From contig NZ_JAQMWQ010000003.1 of assembly GCF_030403775.1 (NCBI RefSeq), forward strand, positions 186,001-250,000: a stretch of 64,000 nucleotides of DNA. Reading direction: 5' to 3'. This document shows, piece by piece, positions 18,357-26,779 of the stretch. This DNA comes from Paenibacillus sp. BSR1-1. GTDB lineage: Bacteria > Bacillota > Bacilli > Bacillales > Cytobacillaceae. Position 1 is the stretch's first letter. Each line of letters opens with the position of its first letter. The notes beneath the pieces were generated by a model. It made no database searches. It was not told the origin of the DNA and saw only the letters and a program-made list of their open reading frames with translations. A program made the position numbers and the translations under genes.

Positions 18357-19712
18357 TTATGATTGAATAGCATGCTTTTTGGACTCCGTTGGCCAGAAAT
18401 AGCCGATAATTGCACCAACTACTGCTGGTAATATCCATCCAAGACCAATACTGTAAAGCGGTAAATATTCAATATACGCAGCTTTAATAGATTCGAAAAA
18501 AGAAATGGCCGCCCCCGGCATGCTTCCAACTAACGTGCTGTAACCATCAAAGAAACTTACACAAAAAGTAAGGAGCATAGACGCTGCATATACACTTTGC
18601 TTATGATTAAAAAATGATGAACAGAGCGTCAACAAAATTAGAACAATCGCCAAAGGATATAATAACATTAATACCGGAACAGCATATTGAATTATATTGT
18701 TTAAGCCAAAATTAGCAATGATAAATGACATAAGGCTTAAGATAAGCACGAACATTTTATAGCTTACTTTTGGGAAAATACTATTGAAAAATTCACTACA
18801 AGAGGTAATGAGTCCAATGCTCGTTTTTAAACATGCCAGTACAATTATAATGGCAAGAAGGATCGCACCAAATTCTCCAAAGTAATGCTGGGCGACTTTA
18901 GCAAAGATTAAACCGCCATTATCGAATGTACCGATGATAGATACGCTTGATGCCCCCATATAAGTAATGAGGCCATAGATCAACATCATTAGTGCCATAG
19001 CAAAAATGCCTGATTGCCATGTTGCTTTTGCAATGGTCCTCTTATCCGTAATCCCTTGTCCCTTAATAGCATTGATGACAACAATACCAAATGCTAATGA
19101 AGCAAGGGCATCCATCGTGTTATACCCCTCTTTAAAACCAGTTATAAATGCCAAATGGCTGTAATCACCCGTTGGCGTTCCGAAGGATCCCATAGGTTTG
19201 ACAATCGCGATAATAATTAAAAAGAATAAAAATATTAAAAATGCAGGTGTTAGATATTTTCCGATATAGTCAATAATTTTCGCAGGATTTAATGAGAAAT
19301 AGTAGACGATGGCGAAAAATACAAAGCTAAAGAGCCCAAGATATAAACTGGCGTGATCAGGATTAATAAATGGTTCAAAACCGACTACGAAAGGTACTGT
19401 TGCTGTACGTGGAATCGCGAAAAACGGGCCAATTGTTAAGTAAAGGGCCATGGCGAAGACGACTCCAAATTTCGGATGGACCCGTTCTCCTAATTCACGA
19501 AGTCCATTACTTGCAGATAGTCCGAATGCTAAGATCCCCATAAATGGCAAACCAATTGCTGTTACTAGGAAACCAATTAAAGCTGGCCAAAAGTGAGTAC
19601 CGGCGACTTGTCCCATCTGAATAGGGAAAATCAAATTTCCAGCCCCAAAGAACATACCAAACAACATCGTACCGATGACTGCATATGTTCTGAATGATAT
19701 TTTTTGATGCAT
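18357..19712 (-). CDS. brnQ: Branched-chain amino acid:cation symporter BrnQ
   Basis: A 451-residue transporter of the LIVCS family that takes up leucine, isoleucine and valine with Na+ or H+. About twelve helices. The N-terminal stretch MLFGMFFGAGNLIFPIQMG is a family hallmark. AGAAGGAG lies before the ATG. The 450-bp upstream region was checked for a T-box and none was seen; instead it contains a decayed acyl-CoA ligase fragment on the other strand. Confidence 0.93.
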   Translation of the reverse strand: MHQKISFRTYAVIGTMLFGMFFGAGNLIFPIQMGQVAGTHFWPALIGFLVTAIGLPFMGILAFGLSASNGLRELGERVHPKFGVVFAMALYLTIGPFFAIPRTATVPFVVGFEPFINPDHASLYLGLFSFVFFAIVYYFSLNPAKIIDYIGKYLTPAFLIFLFFLIIIAIVKPMGSFGTPTGDYSHLAFITGFKEGYNTMDALASLAFGIVVINAIKGQGITDKRTIAKATWQSGIFAMALMMLIYGLITYMGASSVSIIGTFDNGGLIFAKVAQHYFGEFGAILLAIIIVLACLKTSIGLITSCSEFFNSIFPKVSYKMFVLILSLMSFIIANFGLNNIIQYAVPVLMLLYPLAIVLILLTLCSSFFNHKQSVYAASMLLTFCVSFFDGYSTLVGSMPGAAISFFESIKAAYIEYLPLYSIGLGWILPAVVGAIIGYFWPTESKKHAIQS

Positions 19713-19840
19713 ACATGTAGCTCCTTCTAGATGAATTTCATTTATTTTAACACCATTTAGAATTGTTGGCTATCCTATAATGACTGCTTAATGGGAGATT
19801 GGAAGTAAGTCATGAATATTTTGGGTCGTTTAAATGTTAT

Positions 19841-20014
19841 GCCATTGAAGTTGAAAACGCTTTAAACTCTGATCCGGCGGTTCAGTAATTGGTAGTGGCA
19901 GGTGCTTCTTATTAATAATGGGTTGAGGTCGTCCATTGCGAAGTGACTCTGAAACCAGTGATGCAAGTGAGTGAGGAAGAATTGATTCTTTTTTATAAGG
20001 GGAAGGTCGGATAT
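19841..20014 (+). pseudogene. Relic of an AMP-dependent acyl-CoA synthetase C-terminus
   Basis: In one frame, 19841-20014 reads AIEVENALNSDPAVQ, stop, LVVAGASY, two stops, WVEVVHCEVTLKP, then VSEEELILFYKGKVG. This follows the C-terminal domain of AMP-forming acyl-CoA ligases (pattern YPVEVENALxxHPAV ... VVGAPDExWGEVVHAVVxLKPG ... EEELIxFCKGKLAGYKVP) without gaps. Three in-frame stops and no start mark it as a remnant. It lies in the 450-bp gap between brnQ and a small membrane-protein gene. Confidence 0.8.
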
Positions 20015-20161
20015 CTTATATTTTTCATTAAAATCACAACAATGTTGTTAATAATTTATTAATAATTATGTGTTAGAATTCAGATCAATATGGGTATTTA
20101 CTCTAATAAAGTCTTCATTGAGATTCTTGATTATTTATTTTAGAAAGGTGACCTTCCTCAG

Positions 20162-20446
20162 ATGACGGTGTTTTTTTTCTTAAAAACAGTAGGAATTGTC
20201 CTTATATTGAAAGGAATTAGAGATTCATTTTTAATACTTAAGGAGCATTTTAAAAAGAAGATTCAATTTAAATTTCGTCTAATTTCCATTCTAAAAAGTG
20301 GCTATTACTTTTTAACAGGCTGCTTTTTATTTTATTTTCAAATCCTTGATATGCAATTACATCAACTGTATTTCATGGGAGCATTCTATTTTGGAATGTC
20401 CACCATTTTTTGGCTTATCCTTAATCAACTAGAAAGAGAGGAATAA
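20162..20446 (+). CDS. Small membrane protein of unknown function
   Basis: 94 residues with about three hydrophobic segments (4-24, 44-60, 68-87) separated by a lysine-rich loop. AAAGGTGA lies about 12 nt before the ATG. No family recognised. It sits 97 bp ahead of the merR gene, but a separate promoter lies between them. Confidence 0.5.
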   Translation: MTVFFFLKTVGIVLILKGIRDSFLILKEHFKKKIQFKFRLISILKSGYYFLTGCFLFYFQILDMQLHQLYFMGAFYFGMSTIFWLILNQLEREE

Positions 20447-20477
20447 TCGAGTATTTTTTACTACAAAAACCATAACG

Positions 20478-20507
20478 TTGACTGTACGGTTTCGTTTGTG
20501 ATATATT
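20478..20507 (+). promoter_or_regulatory. Promoter of the merR-type gene
   Basis: TTGACT (20478-20483), 18 bp, then TATATT (20502-20507). A slightly long spacer is typical of promoters that MerR proteins activate by twisting DNA. GACTGTACGGTT overlaps the -35 region. Confidence 0.5.
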
Positions 20508-20542
20508 TAACATATTTAGAAAGGGGTGAGTAAGTTGGGAAG

Positions 20543-20956
20543 TTGTATCGGATTGGTGAAATAGCCAGTTTAATGAGCATTTCAAAAAGAACGATTGATT
20601 ATTACACCCAAATAGGCTTACTGAACCCTGTAAGGTCGGATTCTAATTATCGGATGTACGGAGAAGAGTCTATTCAAATTTTAAAATTGGTTGAACATTA
20701 TAAGACTCTTAATATGCCGCTTGACGAAATTAAATCTTCGATAAAAATGATCAATTTTGATACTGTCATTGATAAAGACAAAATGGAAAAACATTGTGAA
20801 CAGATTGCTGTTCTCATGGAGCATCTTAAAGAGGAAATAAAGGTAATGGAGCCTATTCTTCAAAAATTAAACGATGATGAAAAAGAAATGCTCGTTAATA
20901 AACTTTCCTTACAGGGAGTTACATTGGCTCAAACATTGTTATTATTATTTGGTTAA
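20543..20956 (+). CDS. MerR-family transcriptional regulator
   Basis: 137 residues. The N-terminal winged helix begins MYRIGEIASLMSISKRTIDYY and continues with GLLNPVRSDSNYRMY, the classic MerR DNA-binding layout. A coiled dimerisation helix follows, and the tail has no metal-binding cysteines. It starts at TTG (20543) about 12 nt after AAGGGGTGAG. The next gene encodes a CorC/HlyC-type membrane protein. In B. subtilis a MerR gene (yhdQ) also lies among such genes (yhdP, yhdT), so control of its neighbour is plausible. Confidence 0.85.
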   Translation: MYRIGEIASLMSISKRTIDYYTQIGLLNPVRSDSNYRMYGEESIQILKLVEHYKTLNMPLDEIKSSIKMINFDTVIDKDKMEKHCEQIAVLMEHLKEEIKVMEPILQKLNDDEKEMLVNKLSLQGVTLAQTLLLLFG

Positions 20957-21148
20957 AGAGGTAAATGTTTAGATGTTGTTCCATCCAATGGATGGCTGCA
21001 GCATTGATTTCTGTTCTTGAATTATTAAAATTTGTCATGATTTTCTTTCAATGAAACAATGAAGAACAGGAAGATTAATATCTTTGGATTATCTTAGACT
21101 AACTTTGTTTTACTAAAATAGGAGGTGTATTCCTTACTTAACTATTAA

Positions 21149-22465
21149 GTGAGGAGATTATTGATAATAATTAATTTGATTACCATAGCAATTTTAATTG
21201 CTTTTACGGCTTTTTTCGTATCATATGAATTTGCCATTGTTAAAATACGAGGTTCACGAATTGATCAACTGGTTGCAGAAGGAAATAAAAACGCCATTGC
21301 AGCTAAAAAAATTATTACTAACCTAGACGAATATTTATCAGCATGTCAGTTAGGTATTACAGTCACAGCATTAGGTTTAGGTTGGCTGGGTGAACCAACG
21401 GTAGAGCATATCCTTCACCCATTGTTGGTCAGCCTTAACCTGCCAGAATCTGTTTCAAGTATTGTATCATTTGTTATCGCCTTTGCTTCTGTAACATTTA
21501 TCCACGTTGTGGTAGGAGAACTAGCTCCCAAAACGGTTGCGATTCAAAAAGCGGAAGCTGTCACTTTATTATTCGCGAGACCAATGATTCTGTTTTATAA
21601 AATTATGTATCCTTTTATCAAATTATTAAATGGATCTGCACGTTTGATTATCGGCATCTTTGGCTTAAAACCTGCTTCAGAACACGAAGTTGCTCACTCG
21701 GAAGAAGAACTTCAATTAATCATTTCCGAAAGCTATAAAAGCGGGGAAATTAATCAATCTGAGTATAAATATGTGAACAACATATTTGAATTCGATGATC
21801 GAATTGCAAAAGAAATTATGGTGCCACGTACAGAAATTGTAGCGCTGGATAAATCACAAACTTTAGCAGAATGCCTGGAAATCGTTAAAAGCGAAAACTA
21901 TACAAGGTACCCAGTCATCGATGGGGAAAAAGATAACATCGTAGGTATGCTAAACATGAAGGAAGTTTTAACGGACTATATCATTAACAATAATTTAAAT
22001 ACTCCAATCGACCAATATGTACGTCCTGTGATCCAGGTTATTGAATCGATTGCAATCCATGATTTGTTATTAAAGATGCAAAAAGATCGCATTCATATGG
22101 CAATATTAGTGGATGAATATGGTGGTACGGCAGGTTTAGTAACGGTCGAGGATATTCTAGAGGAAATTGTCGGTGAAATTCGAGATGAATTTGATGCTGA
22201 TGAAGTTCCAGAGATAAATAAAATTAATGACAATAAAACAATTGTAGACGGAAAAGTGCTTATTGAAGAAATAAATGATTTATTTGGATTAGATTTAGAA
22301 GACGAGGATATTGATACCATTGGTGGATGGATATTATCCAAAAAGATGGATGTTGTCGAAGGCGATATTATTAATCATGGTGAATTTGACATTAAAGTCC
22401 TTGAAGTTGATGGGTATCATATCAAGTCTTTAGAAATAGTAAAAAAGCAAGAATCTCTTGCTTAA
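21149..22465 (+). CDS. CNNM/CorC (HlyC) family membrane protein, YhdP/MpfA-like
   Basis: 438 residues. A CNNM transmembrane domain (residues about 5-180, including FVSYEFAIVKIRGSRIDQL) is followed by two CBS domains (about 205-330, with MVPRTEIVALD and ILVDEYGGTAGLVT) and a C-terminal CorC_HlyC domain. B. subtilis YhdP (MpfA) is a Mg2+ exporter of this type; the same role is inferred. The start is uncertain. GTG at 21149 has a ribosome site 20 nt away, whereas TTG at 21161 has GAGGAG 4 nt upstream and may be the true start. Confidence 0.88.
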   Translation: MRRLLIIINLITIAILIAFTAFFVSYEFAIVKIRGSRIDQLVAEGNKNAIAAKKIITNLDEYLSACQLGITVTALGLGWLGEPTVEHILHPLLVSLNLPESVSSIVSFVIAFASVTFIHVVVGELAPKTVAIQKAEAVTLLFARPMILFYKIMYPFIKLLNGSARLIIGIFGLKPASEHEVAHSEEELQLIISESYKSGEINQSEYKYVNNIFEFDDRIAKEIMVPRTEIVALDKSQTLAECLEIVKSENYTRYPVIDGEKDNIVGMLNMKEVLTDYIINNNLNTPIDQYVRPVIQVIESIAIHDLLLKMQKDRIHMAILVDEYGGTAGLVTVEDILEEIVGEIRDEFDADEVPEINKINDNKTIVDGKVLIEEINDLFGLDLEDEDIDTIGGWILSKKMDVVEGDIINHGEFDIKVLEVDGYHIKSLEIVKKQESLA

Positions 22466-22472
22466 ATAGATG

Positions 22473-22502
22473 AATCCCTCTTAATTAGAGGGATTATTTT
22501 AT
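22473..22502 (+). terminator. Intrinsic terminator of the CorC-type gene
   Basis: AATCCCTCT and AGAGGGATT form a 9-bp stem followed by a T-rich run. Confidence 0.8.
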
Positions 22503-22606
22503 TTCATTTCTATCCCGTATAAATAATACATGTGTTGACATTTAAATTCTTTATGAAAAAATCATTTCGAAAATGGATCGATAGAGGAAATTTAAGATTA
22601 TAAAAT

Positions 22607-22643
22607 AAAAAGTCGGCTTCTGAGATTGGAAGCCGGCTTTTTC
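22607..22643 (+). terminator. Second, orphan terminator
   Basis: AAAAAGTCGGCTTC pairs with GAAGCCGGCTTTTT. It lies about 105 bp after the previous terminator with no gene between, so it may end a short RNA. A TTGACA occurs near 22535, but no -10 box matches it. Confidence 0.7.
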
Positions 22644-22841
22644 GATTTCATTTTCCTTTAAATACCCGAATATCATGAAAAGGTTATTTGTGAATGAAAG
22701 GAAAAAGAGGTTCCTTATAAAAATCTTTAATGTTGTAGTGTTGATTCTAATTAACATAATTCAAACGATTTGAATATATAAATACACATAAGAATTTTTC
22801 CTGAAAACAACTGGACGAACGCACACACATTGGAGGAAAGT

Positions 22842-23447
22842 ATGCATTATTTGTCTATATTGTTAATTGGTATTGCGTCGAATCTAGATAATTTAGGCAT
22901 TAGTGTTTCGTATGGATTAAGGTCAACACGAATTCCATTTGTTTCAAATTTAATTATTGCAATAGTTTCCATGTTTTGTGCTTATCTTTCAATCAATGCA
23001 GGGGAATTTATCTCAAAGTTTATTTCTATCGGATTGGCCAATTTTGCAGGTGGTTTGATTATTATTTTTATCGGGGTTAAATGCATTGTAGATTCCTCCT
23101 CTGCACATTCATCTCCAATGGAAGTGAAAGTTGATTCTAATTTTTCTAATGTTATTACTCATCCAGATTCAGCAGATATAAATGATGATAAAGTGATTTC
23201 TATTAAAGAGTCGATTTTCTTAGGATTTGCGTTAGCAATCAATTGTTTAGCAATGGGATTGGGAGCAGGTATTACAGGTGTTTCGCCTGTTTTAACCACC
23301 GTATCTATTGGAGTATTTTCCTTCTTATCAATTTGGAGTGGAATAAAACTTGGCAGTAAGATTTGCGATATGAACATTGGCAGATACTCTAATATTGTTG
23401 CAGGTATCCTGTTAATTTTGATTGGTGTTTATGAAATGATTGTATAA
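22842..23447 (+). CDS. ytaF: Sporulation membrane protein YtaF (MntP/YtaF family)
   Basis: About 201 residues with six predicted helices in two repeats. Each repeat carries the family signature with Asn and Asp in the membrane: IASNLDNLGISVSYGL near the start and LGFALAINCLAMGLGAGITG in the second half. MntP relatives export manganese; YtaF is a sporulation-associated branch. GGAGGAAAGT directly precedes the ATG at 22842, so the upstream in-frame TTG at 22830 is rejected. It is monocistronic. Confidence 0.85.
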   Translation: MHYLSILLIGIASNLDNLGISVSYGLRSTRIPFVSNLIIAIVSMFCAYLSINAGEFISKFISIGLANFAGGLIIIFIGVKCIVDSSSAHSSPMEVKVDSNFSNVITHPDSADINDDKVISIKESIFLGFALAINCLAMGLGAGITGVSPVLTTVSIGVFSFLSIWSGIKLGSKICDMNIGRYSNIVAGILLILIGVYEMIV

Positions 23448-23456
23448 AGAATCGAT

Positions 23457-23490
23457 AAAAAAAGAGAGTTGGTTTTTCCCAACTCTCTTT
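23457..23490. terminator. Bidirectional terminator between ytaF and the acyltransferase gene
   Basis: AAAGAGAGTTGG pairs with CCAACTCTCTTT, flanked by A and T runs, between convergent genes. Confidence 0.85.
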
Positions 23491-23492
23491 CG

Positions 23493-24479
23493 TTATAATC
23501 TTAATTCAATCAATGGCCGTGTGTATTTTTGAATCAAATAATTTCCTAATAATATGCATAGCCCAAGAGAAAAAATTATGAGCATCAAGTAATGATCTGA
23601 AACTTCATCTAGTACATCATCTGAGACGATGGTTTGAATCGTTTTTATGATAAATCCGTGCAGGAGATATATATACAAGGTCCTTTGGCCAATCTCCGTC
23701 ATTTTAAATTCATTAGTTGGAACAATGGCCAAAAAGCCATAAATAACGATTAAAGTTACTAAATATTGTGAAGAACGTAACAAACCACTACCTAGTCCCT
23801 TCAAGCCCATATTCGCATATGAAGTATCACCTAGCAGCCACGGTATACCATCCTTTGGAAAGAAAAATCCCACAAACAGCATCGTACATAAAAGAATAAC
23901 AAATCCAATGAAAGTTGAATTTTTAACTTTTTTAACAATTTTTAAATGCTTCGGTTCCAATAAAAAACCTAGAAGAAAATAAGGAAAAAACACAAAAGTT
24001 CTTGATAATGATAGATAACTGCCAACATTATCAATATAACCAATGCCTATACCGATTGCTATTGCTATAACAAACCCAATCCATTTCAATCTTGCAAAAA
24101 CATAAAGGAGTAGATTCCAACTGAATAAACTTAGTAAAAACCACAATGTCCAATGCGGCTTGAGGAGATCGAAATTAAGCGTGGATTCATGCCCATTCAT
24201 ATAATAAAAAATAGAATAAATCACTTGGAAAATTAAATAGGGTAATAAGATCTTCTTTACCGTTTTTAAGAAATAACCTTTCTTATTGAATCCTTTAGAA
24301 AAATATCCAGAAATAAGGATGAACGCTGGCATATGAAAAAGAAATATGACCGAGTATAAAGAAAATAGAAAATCGTCATTACCTTTTAATGGGCTAATCA
24401 CATGACCGAATACCACTAAAAAAATTAAGATAAATTTTGCGTTGTCGAAGTAAAGACTTCTCCTATAAGAGGAAGCCAT
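23493..24479 (-). CDS. Acyltransferase-3 family membrane protein (OafA/YrhL-like)
   Basis: About 328 residues with ten hydrophobic segments. The N-terminal YFDNAKFILIFLVVFGHV contains the family's conserved membrane histidine, and FLFHMPAFILISGYF is typical of acyltransferase-3 proteins that O-acetylate surface polysaccharides or fucose-type sugars. The ATG at 24479 has AGGGGG about 11 nt upstream; the in-frame GTG at 24491 abuts that site and is not preferred. No glycan cluster surrounds it, so the substrate is unknown. Confidence 0.83.
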   Translation of the reverse strand: MASSYRRSLYFDNAKFILIFLVVFGHVISPLKGNDDFLFSLYSVIFLFHMPAFILISGYFSKGFNKKGYFLKTVKKILLPYLIFQVIYSIFYYMNGHESTLNFDLLKPHWTLWFLLSLFSWNLLLYVFARLKWIGFVIAIAIGIGIGYIDNVGSYLSLSRTFVFFPYFLLGFLLEPKHLKIVKKVKNSTFIGFVILLCTMLFVGFFFPKDGIPWLLGDTSYANMGLKGLGSGLLRSSQYLVTLIVIYGFLAIVPTNEFKMTEIGQRTLYIYLLHGFIIKTIQTIVSDDVLDEVSDHYLMLIIFSLGLCILLGNYLIQKYTRPLIELRL

Positions 24480-24803
24480 TTTAATGAACACCCCCTAGTT
24501 CTTATCCAAATCCATTAAATTTTGTGAAAATCCTCTAATATTATACCTCCGGTAATTCCCTTTTCAAGAGTGCATTAAACTAGTAAATATGTACTCTTCT
24601 GTTAAATAATGGGTTAATAGCTTACAATTTAAAACGGTAAGTCGAATTTGGGAGTTTTATCATTTATACAAGTGGAATGTTTTATTTTTATACATGTATT
24701 TTTACTTTTTCAACTCTTAAAAAGTTTACAAAAAATTGATCCTATCAATATTTTCCATATTTATTGGGACAATATAAAAAACAAGAGTGGGGGAGGTAAG
24801 CAT

Positions 24804-25544
24804 ATGAAAATTAGGCAGTTTATTGAGTCAGTAAAAAAAGGGAACAAATCTTCAGCATTTGCCATGACCGGTAATACGCTTATTGCTGTAACTGAATTTA
24901 TAGCAGGAAGCATTAGTGGGAGCGGAGCTATGTTTGCCGCAGCTATGCACTCATTAGGAGATGCAGTTAACCAATGTTTCATTTTTATAGGAAGTGTTTT
25001 ATCTCAAAAAAAACCGTCAAAACGGTTTCCAAATGGTTTCGAACATTTGAACCATATTTTTGGCATGATTGCCGCATTGATAGTCTTCGCAATGGCAGTT
25101 GAAACCATCTCTGAGGGATGTCATTTCATTTATCATCCTGTTGAACCAGGTAAAGGTCTTTTGATGAACATATTTATTTTAATTCTAAACCTGGTTATTG
25201 ATGGAGCAGTTTTAATTAAGGCAATGAAAGAAATAAATCATGGTTCTGGGATAACGGTAAAAGGGCTCAGAATTGTCCTTGAATCATTTAAAAATGTCGG
25301 CAGAGCCACTCCTCCAACAAGATTTGTCTTCTATGAAGATCTTGTGTCCGTCACAAGTGCCTTATTGGCCTTATTTGCAGTAGTAGTAACCTCGATTACA
25401 AATTTACATCTTTTAGATGGAGTATTCACCGTCATCATTGGATTGTTAATGATAGGTGTTTCAATTCGTTTGGCCTACGATAATATTGTAGAACTAATTG
25501 GAGGCTCAACAATTGTGAGATTAAAGAACGAATGGGAAAAATAA
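24804..25544 (+). CDS. Short cation diffusion facilitator (CDF) transporter
   Basis: 246 residues covering only the six-helix transmembrane domain of a CDF metal-proton antiporter. HSLGDAVNQ in helix 2 and FYEDLVSVTSALLALF in helix 5 hold the acidic metal-site residues in the SLC30A9-like arrangement. It ends soon after helix 6 (VELIGGSTIVRLKNEWEK), so the usual cytoplasmic C-terminal domain of about 70-90 residues is missing. GGGGGAGG before ATG 24804 sets the start; a longer frame from 24648 lacks a ribosome site. The region 24480-24803 otherwise holds only an imperfect repeat AAGAGT/ACTCTT. Confidence 0.8.
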   Translation: MKIRQFIESVKKGNKSSAFAMTGNTLIAVTEFIAGSISGSGAMFAAAMHSLGDAVNQCFIFIGSVLSQKKPSKRFPNGFEHLNHIFGMIAALIVFAMAVETISEGCHFIYHPVEPGKGLLMNIFILILNLVIDGAVLIKAMKEINHGSGITVKGLRIVLESFKNVGRATPPTRFVFYEDLVSVTSALLALFAVVVTSITNLHLLDGVFTVIIGLLMIGVSIRLAYDNIVELIGGSTIVRLKNEWEK

Positions 25545-25588
25545 CATGAATAGGACGTATAAATTTATGTTAAAAAAGGCGTAAGTTG

Positions 25589-25643
25589 AGAGTCAAATGT
25601 TTTGCCAAACAGGAGCTTCGGTTCCTGTTAAACCGTTTGACTC
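25589..25643. repeat. Inverted repeat downstream of the CDF gene
   Basis: GAGTCAAA (25589-25596) pairs with TTTGACTC (25636-25643), and an inner ACAGGA/TCCTGT hairpin sits inside. No T run follows, so it is either an unusual terminator or a structural relic. Confidence 0.5.
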
Positions 25644-25676
25644 AATATGTTGTTCTTTAAGTTTATAAATTGGTTA

Positions 25677-25723
25677 TTGACAAAAAAAAATATAAGTATT
25701 ATTATTATCTCAGATTCAAGATA
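25677..25723 (+). promoter_or_regulatory. mhqR promoter with MhqR operator
   Basis: TTGACA (25677-25682), 17 bp, TATTAT (25700-25705), a strong sigma-A promoter. The operator-like TATCTCAGATTCAAGATA (25706-25723) covers the start point, so MhqR would repress its own gene. A further AATTCAAGAT half-site follows. Confidence 0.8.
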
Positions 25724-25757
25724 ATTTAATTCAAGATTTTTTGAGGGGGTGTAATGA

Positions 25758-26180
25758 ATGGAGAGGAAATGCAATAATCTTCCCTTTCTGATATTAATGC
25801 AAACATCTAAAGCAATTCATGAACGAATAAAAGAAGAAATGGCCAAAAATAAGTTAAGTATTACGGAATTTTCTGTTTTAGAGGTACTTTATCAAAAAGG
25901 GAAACAAACGATTCAACAAATTGGAAATTGCATCTTGATCTCAAGTGGTTCGATGACCTATGTTATAGATAAGCTGGAGCAAAAAGGTTTATTAAGCCGA
26001 AATGCCTGTCCAGATGACCGCCGAGTGATCCATGTGACATTAACTGATGATGGAAATGAGCTAATGAATGTCATCATGCCAGAATATCATGATTCTGTTA
26101 ATCAGATGTTTGAATCATTAGATGATGATGAGGCCGAGACATTGGTGCAGCTTTTGAAAAAAGTAAGGGATATCGTTTAA
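25758..26180 (+). CDS. mhqR: MarR-type regulator MhqR
   Basis: A 140-residue winged-helix repressor of the MarR family. The wing DPDDRR-type region appears as CPDDRRVIHVTLTD (near residue 82). The identity comes from context: sites matching the B. subtilis MhqR operator (TATCTCGAATTCGAGATA) precede this gene and the next, and the downstream genes are the expected MhqR targets (DoxX, ring-cleaving dioxygenase, MhqD-type hydrolase). MhqR represses quinone and catechol detoxification until electrophiles appear. Cys5 near the N-terminus could be noted as a possible sensing residue, but this is not shown here. Confidence 0.88.
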   Translation: MERKCNNLPFLILMQTSKAIHERIKEEMAKNKLSITEFSVLEVLYQKGKQTIQQIGNCILISSGSMTYVIDKLEQKGLLSRNACPDDRRVIHVTLTDDGNELMNVIMPEYHDSVNQMFESLDDDEAETLVQLLKKVRDIV

Positions 26181-26201
26181 ATATCATTTTTTTTATTAAT
26201 A

Positions 26202-26219
26202 TATCTCGAATCCGAGATA
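26202..26219. promoter_or_regulatory. MhqR operator upstream of the first doxX gene
   Basis: TATCTCGAATCCGAGATA is an almost perfect 18-bp palindrome, 24 bp before the DoxX-gene ATG, and it equals the known MhqR box except for one central base. Confidence 0.85.
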
Positions 26220-26242
26220 AAAAATTTTAGGAGGATTTTAAG

Positions 26243-26641
26243 ATGATAAATATCGGTTTATTAATCATTCGTTTGGTAATTGGTTTATTATTCGTTGGAC
26301 ATGGAGCTCAAAAATTGTTTGGTTGGTTTGGCGGCCATGGATTGAAAGGAACTGGAGGATGGTTTGAATCCATTGGCATGAAACCGGGAGTAACCATGGC
26401 TCTTATTGCAGGGTTAGCAGAATTTGTTGGCGGAATATTGTTTGCATTAGGGCTTTTAACCCCAGTAGCAGGAATTTTGATCGCTGGAACTATGGCTATG
26501 GCAATCATAAAAGTTCATGCGCCAAACGGATTATGGATTACATCAAATGGATATGAATTTAACTTAACATTACTTGCAGTGGCAATTGGTGTTGCCTTAA
26601 TCGGTCCTGGTAAATATGCTTTAGATGCTTTTTTATTCTAA
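26243..26641 (+). CDS. mhqP: DoxX-family membrane protein (MhqP-like), copy 1
   Basis: 132 residues with four hydrophobic helices and the DoxX signature LFVGHGAQKLFGWFGG. MhqP in B. subtilis belongs to the MhqR regulon and is thought to act with the dioxygenase in quinone detoxification. An MhqR operator lies immediately upstream and AGGAGG precedes the ATG. The copy at 32606-33004 is nearly identical (about ten differences), so the two arose by a recent duplication. Confidence 0.87.
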   Translation: MINIGLLIIRLVIGLLFVGHGAQKLFGWFGGHGLKGTGGWFESIGMKPGVTMALIAGLAEFVGGILFALGLLTPVAGILIAGTMAMAIIKVHAPNGLWITSNGYEFNLTLLAVAIGVALIGPGKYALDAFLF

Positions 26642-26779
26642 ATATCTCAATTTAAAGATTCTTAAATTAAGACAAATAATTGAGTTTTAAATCCTTAAAA
26701 GGAACAAAATAAAGTATCTTGTTTAGTTAAATACTGGATTTTAATTTATAATTTTAAATTATAAAGGAGTGTTGAAAAA

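Noticed and set aside
19713-20161. T-box or other riboswitch upstream of brnQ
   Set aside because: No T-box or specifier-loop sequence on the minus strand; part of the gap is explained by the acyl-CoA ligase relic.
20957-21148. M-box Mg2+ riboswitch ahead of the CorC-type gene
   Set aside because: Only a small GC-containing hairpin is seen; no M-box consensus or terminator precedes the gene.
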